A stretch of DNA of 64,000 nucleotides from Penicillium oxalicum (Eukaryota; Ascomycota; Eurotiomycetes; Eurotiales; Aspergillaceae): contig NC_064656.1 in assembly GCF_001723175.1 (NCBI RefSeq), forward strand, positions 558,001-622,000, read 5' to 3'. Both the position numbers and the translations under genes were made by a program. The notes beneath the pieces were generated by a model that was not told the DNA's origin, ran no database searches, and saw only the letters and a list, made by a program, of their open reading frames with translations. Of this stretch, positions 24,181-34,374 are shown piece by piece (within the stretch, counting starts at the first letter, position 1; each line of letters starts with the position of its first letter).

Positions 24181-26126
24181 ATGACTTACGATTATGTACA
24201 GCAGTGGCTGGCGAGTGTACCAGAAGGCTCGCTATCCGAAGCAGGCTGGGGTAAGCTGTCGTCTGGAAAGATGCATCACCGCGTGGCTTGGAAGACTCAC
24301 GCTCAAAAGCAGACTCGACTGCAGTACCGCGACCTACGACCCTCGAAAGCGAGGGCGAACGCCACGTTCCACTGGAGCCAACAGAGATTGTCCCCTCAAT
24401 GCCAGCATTAATTACCAGAGGCAAAGAACAAAGAAAGCAAGATTTCACTGCACAAGCTAGTCATCGAAGTACCGTCAACCCTTACGAGCGAAAACCTCGG
24501 CGCAAGACACGGGATGACAAGTACGAGTACAAGCGGCAGACTTCAAAGACGATTGGGCAGTCTGAGGGAAGAAGAGACAGAGTCAAAGGAGCACGTGTGA
24601 GCAGAAAGTACACAATCAACGATGCATTTCATGCCTCAAATGTAACTCAAGGCAGACTGACTGTTAGTACACAATCAGCTTCAAGTAGAGTGAGTGTCGA
24701 ATACTGATCAAAGGCGCAGCTTCGTGACAATTTCAATGTTGGGATCTTTGGCAAGGGGAAAGCCTCCCGGCCAGTCAAGCTCCGAGCAGGTACATTTGCA
24801 AATTGCGAACTTCTGGATTGAATCGCGGCTGATAAGACTTCCCATGAAGTACAAGCAAATTCCTTTTCTGAAACGAAATCTCTTGCATCACCCCATGCCT
24901 CAACTGAAAGAGCCGCGATTGCTAATGCTTGCCCTCCGAGAGCAACTGGTGGACACTCTGGGCTGCATCAGACGTCTGCCAAGAAGTCACGCTCGAGCGC
25001 ATTCGAATGTGACTTCCGTAAGCCTTCCAAATCGCTTGATCGATATGAATTTCCAAATCACCGTGCATTATCACCGATTTCACGCGCTCAAGAGGTCCAG
25101 AGCGAATTCCAAAAACCACAGCACAGGATCTCCTCATCCAAATCCGAAGGCTTCAAGATACCTCAGGAGTGGGCGCAGGCCACGAACTTGAAACAATGTT
25201 CTCCCTCAATTGCGCGATCTGCCACACCATACTCATGGTCCATCAGTAATGGGACAGTATCACGAACGAGCCAGATCCTCTGTGACAAATTGTTAGATAT
25301 TCTACATACCGGTCTATTCCAGAAGAAAGAATACCCAGGCTCAGGTGATGCAACGAAAAAGTATTATAATCTTGAGGATTTGAAATTCCTCTTGCGGGCT
25401 CGGAAAGCATCTTGGGAATCTGATTCCCCAGCTACAGTTTCCAACTCCGACGTCGAGATGATGCGCCAAAGCCAGTACTCTGGCTCAAATGCGGTCAATT
25501 GTCATGCTGATTTCATTACTTCCACATCTGCCGGGCATGACCTCTTTTCTTCAGAAAGGGGAGCTGGCTGCCAATATCCATCAAAACAACGACAGACGTA
25601 TCAAGTCCCAGCCACCAGGACGATCGCTCAGCCCATACCAGAAGCTTTACAAGCAGAAGTCTTTACGATCCATGCTATCGAAGACGATAATTCATTCTTT
25701 GAGAATCTTGATGCAGCGTACCGCGAGATAGTTAGCCAGGAGAGCCTTCAAGAGACGGCACATGACAACTTTTTCCCCGTAAGATCTGCGCCGACAATGA
25801 GGGGTCTGTCTTGCACTGCTCCTGAACTAAAAGACCTGTCGTCTTTTCATCCTGAAAACGTCTCAATGCATCACAAGCTAGATTCATTCGACATCCCCGC
25901 GGCGAGATTAGCCAGTCATGCCATCGGGCCTGCGTCACATCCTTTTTCTTCACATGAGGCTGGAAATGTGAGAGCCCCGTGGCTCAGAAAAAGCACTACA
26001 ATTATGGAGAGGACACTCGACAAACCCGCAAAGCGTCTCGAGACTCCCACCGCCATCACAATTCATCAGACGGAATTAGATCTGCCTGTTCCACCGGAAT
26101 TCTGGAAGCAGAAAAGATTGTTCTAG
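24181..26126 (+). CDS. Uncharacterised fungal protein with an RKPRRKTRDDKYEYK motif
   Basis: Four exons: 24181-24250, 24295-24662, 24720-24789 and 24850-26126, 594 aa. I do not recognise a named family. The N-terminus MTYDYVQQWLASVPEG is followed by a basic segment (NPYERKPRRKTRDDKYEYK) near residues 80-98, then GIFGKGKASRPV, a long Ser/His/Gln-rich part with little predicted fold, and a C-terminal PPEFWKQKRLF. From memory of fungal proteins, similar basic and C-terminal Phe-Trp motifs recur in conserved ascomycete proteins of unknown function. No signal peptide, TM segment or enzyme motif. The basic patches suggest nucleic-acid or chromatin contact, but that is a guess. Introns 2 and 3 have CTGAT branch sites; intron 1 is only 44 nt with a weak branch site and is the least sure junction. 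A competing open frame at 24694-25191 is out of phase with the rest. Confidence 0.7.
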
Positions 26127-27068
26127 GCACAGAAGTCTGTCTTTGTATTCGCATATGAATTCAGCTCCATCAGCAATAGGCTGTGTATATCTTCTGTCTG
26201 ATAAGTGACTTTCTTTAATGGATTTTTTTAATTTCGCAGAAGTTTATACCCTAGAATGACCAAAATTGAAATACTTGCAAATTGAATTTCTTGACGTGAG
26301 ATCATCCATTTTGAGCGTCGGTGGATTTCTTCTTTGGTGGATGGGCTGGATGAATGGGGCCCAATGGATGAACTCTTCTCTATGTGCATGGATCTTGTCT
26401 ACGTCAAAAACAGCCCCTTCGCCGAAAACCATCCCCATTTTTGTCATTTGTGTCCGTCCCAGGTTTGGAACTTCATAGCTGACGTGTATGCACAATCTGC
26501 ATTTATCAATTCGGCGATTTGAATGTTGAGTTTAAAATATTCGGACACTCAGGGAAATGATGGAAGAATGTGCAGTGAGGCGGCTAGAGACCAACGTCCC
26601 TTGAACGTCGATAGTGTCGGAGAGAGCCATGAATTACCTATCAAGCCTTTGAGTGATACTGAATCAACATCATCATTTCATTTACAGTAAAGATAGAATG
26701 AGACAATGCCAAGAAAATTGATGCGAAAATGATTATTCTACAATCAGTTGTAGAATGGGTATAAGATAGGTGCTCCATCATGGGTGTCCAGTAGCATTTA
26801 GCCTGCCAGGTATAACGCATAGAGCCCAGATGATGCAGAGACGAGTAGTCACATCCTGCTTCTCTTGAAAGAAAGAGTGTTCATAGTCAGTGGCGATGAC
26901 TGATGTAGGCCTGAAATGACTCGTGGCTGCGCAGTCATCAGCCATTCTTAAACACTGTCAACGCCATCGTTGGTTGGGGGAGATGCGCCGATAGTTCATC
27001 GATATGAAAACCGTTCGAAGACTGGCGAATTGAATGAAAATGCGAATGCACAATTATTGGAAAGTCTA
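26127..27068. other. Convergent intergenic region
   Basis: Lies between the 594-aa gene (+) and the Mim2-like gene (-). AT-rich, no coding frame longer than about 80 codons and no repeat. Holds the two 3' UTRs. Confidence 0.55.
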
Positions 27069-27521
27069 CTACAGAGTTGCAGCCGCCTCGACGACACCGG
27101 CACCCTTGAAGAAGCCAGGGTTGGTGATCTGGACCTCGACAGGATACTTCCATTGCATGAACCTCGTCCAACCTGGAATATTGTCAGCAATGTGCAACTA
27201 CCTCCCATTGACCTGCTTCTTGTGCGCATTAAACGTACTCCAGTAGGCACAGCGACGGCCCAGGTACTTGCCAACAAATGGCACTAAGACCATTGTCAAC
27301 ATGAGCTCCAGTTGTTCGATGCTTTCCCGCCACTCCGCCTCGGCGTCAGAATAGTCGTCGGAAAGGGTCTCCAAATCTGAATCGGTGGTTGACTCTGAGG
27401 GTAAAGAGGCGATATCATCATCTGTCTCCGAGGTGTAGGAGTCTTGGCTTGAGGGCATCATGTATGCGGACATGGAGAACGACGGATTGGAGTCGGAGGA
27501 GGCAGGAGGAGGGGTGGTCAT
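27069..27521 (-). CDS. Mim2-like mitochondrial outer-membrane import protein
   Basis: Two exons, 27521-27239 and 27172-27069 (intron GTACGT...CCAG with CTGAC branch), 128 aa. The first 60 residues are Ser/Asp/Glu-rich and acidic. Then comes EWRESIEQLELMLTMVLVPF, a single hydrophobic segment (about 70-85) followed by GKYLGRRCAYWSW, and a short tail ending EAAATL. This layout, an acidic cytosolic domain, one outer-membrane helix and a conserved aromatic/basic motif, is how I remember fungal Mim2, partner of Mim1 in the MIM complex that inserts alpha-helical outer-membrane proteins. The family call is from memory of motif patterns and could be wrong; a single-TM mitochondrial protein is likely in any case. 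It is divergent from eIF2-beta, with 407 bases between the two ATGs. Confidence 0.72.
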
Positions 27522-27928
27522 CGTGGGAAAAGGACCTTATGGTCGAAGCAACAAGGTAGTTGGTGTGGAATTAGAGCTTACGGAGCAGTGGCCTGCCTAC
27601 TCTCCGGACACGAATGGAAGCATCAGCTTGTAAGTCACAAATAACAATAAAGGTGGCGGCTGCCTGTGGACCTTAGAAGTTGCTGAGCTCCTCGGCGACG
27701 CCAAACGTAATGACGAAACACGTGACCCAGACATCGAGGCTTGACTCAATATCACGTGAGTTCAATCCGCGATAACAGACTCTCCTCTCAACAGAGGGCG
27801 GCGATCTTAAGAATTCGATCAAATTCGGCTTTGTCGACTTCTCCACGAATTTGCGACAATATTGAAAGCCCACACGTCACTCTTTCCTCCCGTGTGCTCA
27901 AGTGCCTCGAATCAAACAACCACCCAAC
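27522..27928. promoter_or_regulatory. Bidirectional promoter, Mim2-like gene / eIF2-beta
   Basis: The 407 bases between two divergent start codons must carry both core promoters. CACGTGA occurs at 27720-27726 and again within ATCACGTG at 27751-27758, both E-box-like. No TATA box was seen. Shared control of the two genes is inferred from the arrangement only. Confidence 0.5.
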
Positions 27929-29253
27929 ATGGCGGACACTGTACGTTGCACATGATGCCAATTTTGCCGACTCTCCCACATTTTCTTTGAGCGTGCACAA
28001 CCTCCCCCGCTATTCGCCTTTTTTTAGCTCGCGCAGACTCGACTCTCCGCAAGCTGAATAGAGAGACTTTGATCTGTTTCCCGAACCAGACTTCTGCTCT
28101 ATCTTCCAAATCTTTTTTTTCTCATCTGTTTCGCTATCTTCCTTCGAGCTTGAAAGCTAATTCTGGTCCCTTCTTTGGCTATAATAGGAAGTTGAACAAA
28201 AGCAGCGCAAGTCGGTCGCCTTCAGCGAAGGCTCCGTGATCATGGACACCAACGGCGAGGTTACAGATACCCCGGCCGCCGAGAAGTCTGCCGGTATGAA
28301 CTCTACCAATACATCGAAGCCTCATACAAGACCAACATAGCTCGAGCTCCGCAGGCTTATTTGATATGGACCAGCTAATGAAGTCATGTTTGTAAATAGA
28401 CAAGGAGGTTGATGAGATGACCGACATGTTCAAGGGTCTCTCCAAGAAGAAGAAGACCAAGAAGTCCAGCAAGGAATCTGGCGACGCTGAGGAGCCCGCC
28501 GCCGCCGACGGCGAATTCGACGCCTCTGCCCTCAAGAAGAAGAAGAAGAAGTCCAAGAAGGACGCCGGTGACTTTGAGGCCAAGCTCGCTGAGGCCGGTA
28601 TTGAGGGTGAAGAAGACAAGGCTCCAGGCGAGGAGCCTCTCCCCGAGGGTGACGCTGAGGCCGGAACTGGTATCTGGGCCCACGATGCGACCCAGGTCAT
28701 TCCCTACCCTCTCCTTGTCTCCCGTTTCTTCACCCTTGTCCAGAGCCACCACCCCGATCTGCTCGCCAGCGGCACCAAGGCCTACAAGATTCCTCCTCCC
28801 CAGTGTCTCCGTGAAGGCAACCGTCGTACCGTTTTCGCCAACATCGCCGAGATCTGTGCTCGTATGAAGCGTTCCGAAGAGCATGTCACGCAATTCCTCT
28901 TCGCTGAGTTGGGTACAAGCGGTAGTGTGGACGGAAGCAAGCGTTTGGTCATCAAGGGTCGATTCCAGGGCAAGCAACTGGAGTCTGTGCTCCGAAAAGT
29001 ACGTCACGACAATCTCCAACCGAACCTCTTCCTTCCCAGATCACACCCCTTTGAAGTATCTGCTGACTCTCTTCCTTAGTACATTGTCGAGTACGTCACT
29101 TGCAAGACCTGCCGCAGCCCCAACACCGAACTCAACAAGGGTGAAAACCGTCTCTACTTCATTACTTGCAACTCTTGCGGATCTCGTCGCTCGGTCGCTG
29201 CTATCAAGACCGGTTTCCGATCCCAGGTCGGCCGCAGAAAGCGTGTCGGTTAA
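27929..29253 (+). CDS. Translation initiation factor eIF2 beta subunit
   Basis: Four exons: 27929-27940 (four codons, MADT), 28188-28293, 28400-28998 and 29080-29253, 296 aa. eIF2-beta is part of the eIF2-GTP-Met-tRNAi ternary complex and contacts eIF5 and eIF2B. Visible features: two lysine blocks in the N-terminal half (KKKKTKK and a run of six Lys) that serve as eIF5/eIF2B-binding K-boxes, [20 protein letters not shown] and the [11 protein letters not shown] core fold, and a C-terminal zinc ribbon with Cys247, Cys250, Cys269 and Cys272. Yeast Sui3 is 285 aa, so the length fits. A 247-nt first intron after only four codons is typical of highly expressed fungal genes. Confidence 0.96.
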
Positions 29254-30031
29254 AGGGGATGCTGAGGCTGGCTGGTTCGGCAAGTTCTGGAAGAGGGAGT
29301 TGTCTTTATTTTTTTTACTCTTCTTTATGGCGTGTCAATTACTTGGATTTCCAGTTGATGACCAAAAAAGGGGACTTCCCTAGGCTGGTATTGTATCTTT
29401 CTACTGCATGGAATTGAAATGAGAGAACGATACGAAAGATAGAGACAGCTTGACATGAAATGGACCGATATGACCTTTATTTTTCTACTTTTCGAACCCC
29501 CCCCCCCCCCACCTGTTTTTTTGTCTTTCAACACGCCCAAGTAGGAGCCAAATGAGCTGACCCTATGAACTGAGACTCGACGTGACATAGAAATGACATT
29601 TGGGCACCTAGCAGCAGCTCGCCATAATTGCTTACATGCTTTGAGGCCTTCGCAAATCTTAGTCATGATGGTCTCAGTCACTCCGCTTGCCAGCGATGTC
29701 ATCCCGTGTGACTACAATACAGTCCTGGAATTTCGGTCTTTCCTCTCATACACAAGGTGAAGTATTTTTTGCAAACGCTCACGCCAGTCCCCGTCTTCGC
29801 CTACTGAGCCCAAGTCATATGACGATTCGGTTATATTCATGTTGCTGCTGGACATCTCCCACAATATAATTGCAATTTGCCTGCCTTCAAACGCTCAAAA
29901 AACACCACGGCAGCTATCCCAACGAACAAAGAAACATGTAAGAAATTGTGACCCGGTAGATGACCTGCCATTAATCCTGGTTGTTTTGATCTCATTCGAT
30001 GCGAGGAACTGGCTTTCATGGTCCAAGCAAC
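29254..30031. other. Convergent intergenic region with a C14 tract
   Basis: Lies between eIF2-beta (+) and the AIM24-family gene (-). Contains 14 consecutive C at 29497-29510 and T-rich 3' UTR DNA. No gene seen. Confidence 0.55.
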
Positions 30032-31419
30032 TTATCCGCTCGCGGTGCTGACCTTCAGTTGACCCGCAAAAGCGTTGAGATTTCGTGTCTGGAGGTAAAC
30101 TGTCCCCGGGCCTTTGAATTTGCAAGCGAGACCTTCTCCGGAGCTCAAGCCCGAAATGATGCCGCCGGATGCAACTCGCTCAATATCGTAGTCGCAATTC
30201 CAGCAGACTAGATGACCGTTGTCTATGAAATAGGTCTCGCCACGGCGGAGCTGCGAAGTCGCAAGTGGACTGGTTAGTCGAGCGTACGGGGACAGGGACG
30301 GACCACATCCGTGGATCAATAGAACCGACCTCTTTCTTAATGATTGCTCCAAAGCTTTGCATCCAGAGGAGCCCACTCCCGGCGATCTTATACACAAAGA
30401 ACCCTTCCCCCGAAAAAAAGCCCTTGGTGAGGCTTTGTGCCTGGTATTTGTGGCTCACGCCCGAGGTGCAGGCTAGAAAGGAGTCCCTGCCTATTTTCCA
30501 TTCGGCCTTGCTGTCTACTCGTAAGACAATCAGGTCGCCCAGAACTGACGGAGCGAGTAGAAGCTCGCCTGGGCCAGTGTAGTGAGACATGGACATTTCA
30601 CCGCCGGAGATGAGCTTCTTCCATCCAAACGTGATAGTACCTCTCAGGGTAATGCTCGACGACATAGCAATCATGACACCTAGAGAATTTTCACAAGGAG
30701 AAACCACAGTCAATTTCTTTTCCCCTCCCTTTCTTTCGAGGATATCTCCACACATTCATAGGGGGAATCCAAATCTCGTACCTGGCTTCACCGTCAGTGG
30801 ACAACCCATAGCCAGCTGCAGGGTGAGCAGTGAATTTGAATCGCGATGACTGATTCTGTAACTCCCCCCATTGAATGTGCCCACGCTATCTTCATTGGCC
30901 GCCTGAGCTCCGATGAACTGGCCCGGTGCGGGGACGCCTGGAAGTTGCACGGCGGGTAATGACTGTTGTGAGAGAGAGGGAGTTCGTGATTTCTGGAACT
31001 GCCCGGCTGCGGTGTTTTGTTGCTGATTTTGCGCGTTTTGCTCGGCATACTGTTGCTGCAACCACTGCTTATCCTCATTCATCGGAGGAGTGGGCACTGG
31101 CGGGCTCACAGACAACGGAGGTCCTGGATATGATCCTTGATGAGGCGGTCCGTTGGGAGGCGGCGACTGAGTGGGCGGCGGGGGATAACTAAAATTGGGG
31201 GGTCCTTGGGCTTGAGATGCTTGTGGTGGCGGCGGAAAAGCTGGACGGGTCAGAGCAGAGTCCAGGCTGGAGGCAGTTGTGTCACCATGGGACATCTTAC
31301 AAGTAACATGGGCGGGCGCTGTGGAAAATTGGGTCAATACGATTGACAATTGCAGAGAGTGAGGAATCAGAAATCTTACCTGACATGGGCGGGGGAGGGT
31401 AATGAGTCTGTTGTGCCAT
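30032..31419 (-). CDS. AIM24/TRAP-like family protein
   Basis: Four exons: 31419-31380, 31318-30782, 30679-30330 and 30250-30032, 381 aa. Residues 1 to about 150 are Pro/Gln-rich and disordered (PPPP, QQQ runs), followed by the beta-rich AIM24 (DUF124) domain with [38 protein letters not shown] and [17 protein letters not shown]. Yeast Aim24 is an inner mitochondrial membrane protein needed for MICOS integrity; this copy shows no mitochondrial presequence, so it may be one of the cytosolic paralogues common in filamentous fungi. The third intron starts GTCGGT, an unusual donor, but the join KKE-LRRGE matches the family and no better junction is in phase. Confidence 0.85.
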
Positions 31420-32210
31420 AGTGAGGGACACCAGCGATGACCGAGTCGCCGCTGCCACCGAATTAGAGGTTATTTAAAGATGGTGTTTAAATGACTTGCT
31501 CCTGGAGGCAAGATGGACGGTGAAAAGCCAGAAAGTAGTAAAAGTGAGAGAGGGAAAACCAAAGCTTCACGGCCAAGTAATCCCTAAATACAATATCGTA
31601 GAGGAGAGTGAGGGGCAATGACAGCAGTTGAGACGGAGGGCTATCATTGATCTATTAATCTCACATGCACCTACGACCAGCTGAGCTTTCAAAACTCCGC
31701 ACCCAAGAGATGGAACTCACTGCTCCCTCGCATCTTATTAGTCAATGCCAAGGTTCATGGGGTCATAAATGAGCTGCATGCCAAAAGCCCGTTAAATGGA
31801 CGTACTGCATCCACTTTCCCTATCACAACCGACTACTGCGTGATACTCCCACCTGGCGCGTACACGATGAACTTGAGCAACATGATGGGCTGCTTAGATT
31901 TGGCGCCAGGTCATAAGTGGAGCCGGCCAATGTATTCCCGCAATGAGCAGCCCCCGTCCCGTTTGCACTTGAATTGGGCCAAGGATGGCCGAGGAACTCT
32001 CTGGTGCGCCACCTCCTCGCGGGAGCGAGCACCCCTCCATTTTCGGGATAGGACAAGTGACTGTCGTTGTCTCAACAGGCAAGATAGGTTAATCATGCTA
32101 CTTGCCTTCCCTTCTCTGCCTCGCCTTCTTCCCGCTTGTTGGGGGAATCTATCGACGTGCGCAGGCGCTGGTGTGAAAGGCAAAATGCCTAAATGTGAAG
32201 GATGCTCCAA
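31420..32210. other. Intergenic region left of the transposon
   Basis: Promoter side of the AIM24-family gene and left flank of the transposon. No supported coding frame. Base composition becomes strongly TA-rich only inside the element, so the flank itself shows little RIP-like damage. Confidence 0.55.
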
Positions 32211-32212
32211 TA

Positions 32213-32257
32213 ACGTAATCCACGGCCGACCGGTATACACGGTCGAGCGGCACACCC
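32213..32257 (+). repeat. Left terminal inverted repeat
   Basis: Begins ACGTAATCCACGGCCGACCG next to TA. It matches the inverse of the right repeat over 45 bases with two differences, at 32234 and 32236, both T here against C on the other side, as expected of C-to-T decay. Confidence 0.9.
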
Positions 32258-32305
32258 ACCCCTATAATAGATTTTTAAGGCATGATAAATCAGTCAAAAC
32301 GCATT

Positions 32306-33997
32306 AATTTAGCTATACCTATCGTTTATTATAATGATTAGCCCTATGCCTAATTTCTCCGCATCCTCTATACTTAGGCAGAGCCCTCCTGCGCGGCTGA
32401 TCCTGCTAAGTAGGCAAATCGCCCTGTTTATACGATACTACCTTATTAGCTTTAGCAGGTTAAATTGGCTGCTAAACTAGCTATAGGCCCTCTTTAATCG
32501 ATAGGCCCCCTTCGTGTATAATCCGTATAGTCGATCGAGTGCGCTTTTGACGTTTCTTTTATTCGCTACGCGTAGATCGGCGTTCTCCCGCGCTAGTAAT
32601 GCACTACTATGTAATAAGAGATAGGCGCCCTTGATAATCTAATTAAGTATAAGTTTTGATAGCGTAGGCGGGCTATGCGATCGCTATTTAAGAAGCTCTT
32701 TAAGTATAGAAGCTTGCTTCTCTAGCTGTATTGCTATCTTGGGCGTTTTTAGGGTAAACTAGCTAGATCTACTACTTAGTCGGCTTGGTAGTAACGAAGG
32801 CGTATAAAGCGATATATTAAGCTTAGAAAACACTCTTTCGGTATTAACTAGTACAATACTAGTAGCTACGAAGCTGCTTTGAATAATATTTAGCTAAAAA
32901 GCTTCTATCCTAGCGCGAGGATAATCTGCGAGAAAATTAAGCTTGTCGATATGATTATAGCCTATTCGAGCTAGGTCGCTCACGAAGCGACCGTACGCAC
33001 GCTTAAGTACTACAAAGCACCTAATATTAAGCGGCTATAGTAAGTAAGACGAATATAAAGGTATACAAAGTAGTATAATATCGTTTTCGGTATATATTCG
33101 ATCGAATTAAGATATAAAATAGCTACCGTAACCGTTAAGGATTAATAGCCGAAATCGCCCTCGTATACGCGAAGTAGTGCATAGAATAAAGAGCTTTTGA
33201 AGCTAGCGAAGGCCGATCTTATCGGTAGTCTAGCTGTTATTCGACACTTCAATTCGCTAATCCCTAGGGAGATTTAATTCAAACTAACTAGCGATATAAA
33301 CCTAGCCTTTGAATATAATATAGGGCGGTAGCGAGAAGCTATTAGCGTATATTACTTCGATCGTAGTAACCTATTCGCGATTACTAGGCTATAAAATCGA
33401 TCGCCGACTATAGTATTTAGCTCTTATAACCACCTTCTGCGATAATATAAGGCCTATCACAAAGCCTGTCTTATCAAACTTATAGATATCCTCTAGTTGT
33501 ATCCCGTTCTTATTAATCGTACGTTACACTATTAAAAACCACTCTTTAATAGCCTTTAGATCCTTATTAAGAGCGCGCTAATAATTATATCGCCTAGAAT
33601 AGCGCGATTAAAGCTTATCGCGCCGTTTCACGAAGGTTGATGCCTAATTAACGCTAACGGTCAATAGGGGGGTGGTTCCACGCGCTACAAGAAGGATATT
33701 AGCTATCTCGCGAACAGTAGAGGGCCTAGGCGCTACCCCACGCGTATCTATAGAGAGGATCTATTTAGTAAGCGAATCCTCTTCGTATTGTGTCAATTTA
33801 TGGCCAGATAGGCGCTTATCCACGCGTGCTGCTCTCCCACTCGCGCGTGCAGCGAGAGTTCGGTAGGGTATATCATATAGCTTCGCTACCGCACGTATAG
33901 ATTTAATACGGTCATTCTGAATATCACCAAGGGCCAATAGGATCTTCCCCTCTTGGTTAACCAATTTTTGGCTAGATTGACTACGAATTGGTGGCAT
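32306..33997 (-). pseudogene. Dead Fot1-like DDE transposase
   Basis: Starts at ATG 33997 with 78 intact codons: MPPIRSQSS, then a psq-type helix-turn-helix segment (SIRAVAKLYDIPYRTL) and HKLTQYEEDSL. The next codon is TAG where Fot1-type proteins have Trp (TGG). The same frame continues without frameshift to about 32306 with about 20 stops, mostly TAG. Recognisable transposase landmarks are GVAPRPSTVREIANILL, FDKTGFVIGL (first catalytic Asp kept), ILNGYGSY where DGHGSH is expected (second Asp to Asn, His to Tyr) and PLNIRCF...LKRAYG where PLDVGCF is expected (third Asp to Asn, Gly to Arg). All these changes are G-to-A or C-to-T, so it cannot encode an active enzyme. Confidence 0.88.
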
Positions 33998-34046
33998 GGT
34001 GGGTAGTTGAATTAGATGCGTTGGTAGGAAGACGCGATTGTTGATG

Positions 34047-34091
34047 GGGTGTGCCGCTCGACCGTGTGTGCCGGTCGGCCGTGGATTACGT
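34047..34091 (-). repeat. Right terminal inverted repeat
   Basis: Reverse-complement partner of the left repeat, ending ...GGATTACGT before the TA duplication. It keeps the presumed original C at both positions where the left copy has T. Confidence 0.9.
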
Positions 34092-34374
34092 TACTCGTCC
34101 TTGCCTGACTCCCGAGGCACCGGCTCTCCATCAGTTGACCCGTGCGGTCTTCGACTGTGAAGACTGTACACTCACGGTTTATCCCGCCTATGTTCGGACC
34201 AATGATCAAAATGAGGTCAATGGCTGACATCAAGGAACTTTTTGCAGACGAAAGAAGATAGCTTCCTACTTCAACCAAAGATGAAAGGGATGGGATTGAT
34301 CATTTCGGAGAGCTCGCAATACCTGAGCCGTTGGTTGCATGGATGCGTGGAAGTTAGTGACCCTGTCTGGTCAG

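Larger units (their letters stand above)
32213..34091 (-). mobile_element. Fot1/pogo-type (Tc1/mariner superfamily) DNA transposon, RIP-degenerate
   Basis: A 1879-bp element bounded by 45-bp terminal inverted repeats and flanked by TA on both sides (32211-32212 and 34092-34093), the target duplication of the Tc1/mariner/pogo superfamily. Length is close to intact Fot1 (about 1.9 kb), so no large deletion is needed. The interior is TA-rich and carries a transposase relic on the minus strand full of TAG stops, which points to C-to-T change as made by repeat-induced point mutation. No second copy lies in this window. Confidence 0.88.

Noticed and set aside
24694..25191. 165-codon plus-strand frame in the 594-aa gene region
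   Set aside because: Its frame competes with the spliced model, lacks a good start context and breaks the continuity that the other exons restore.
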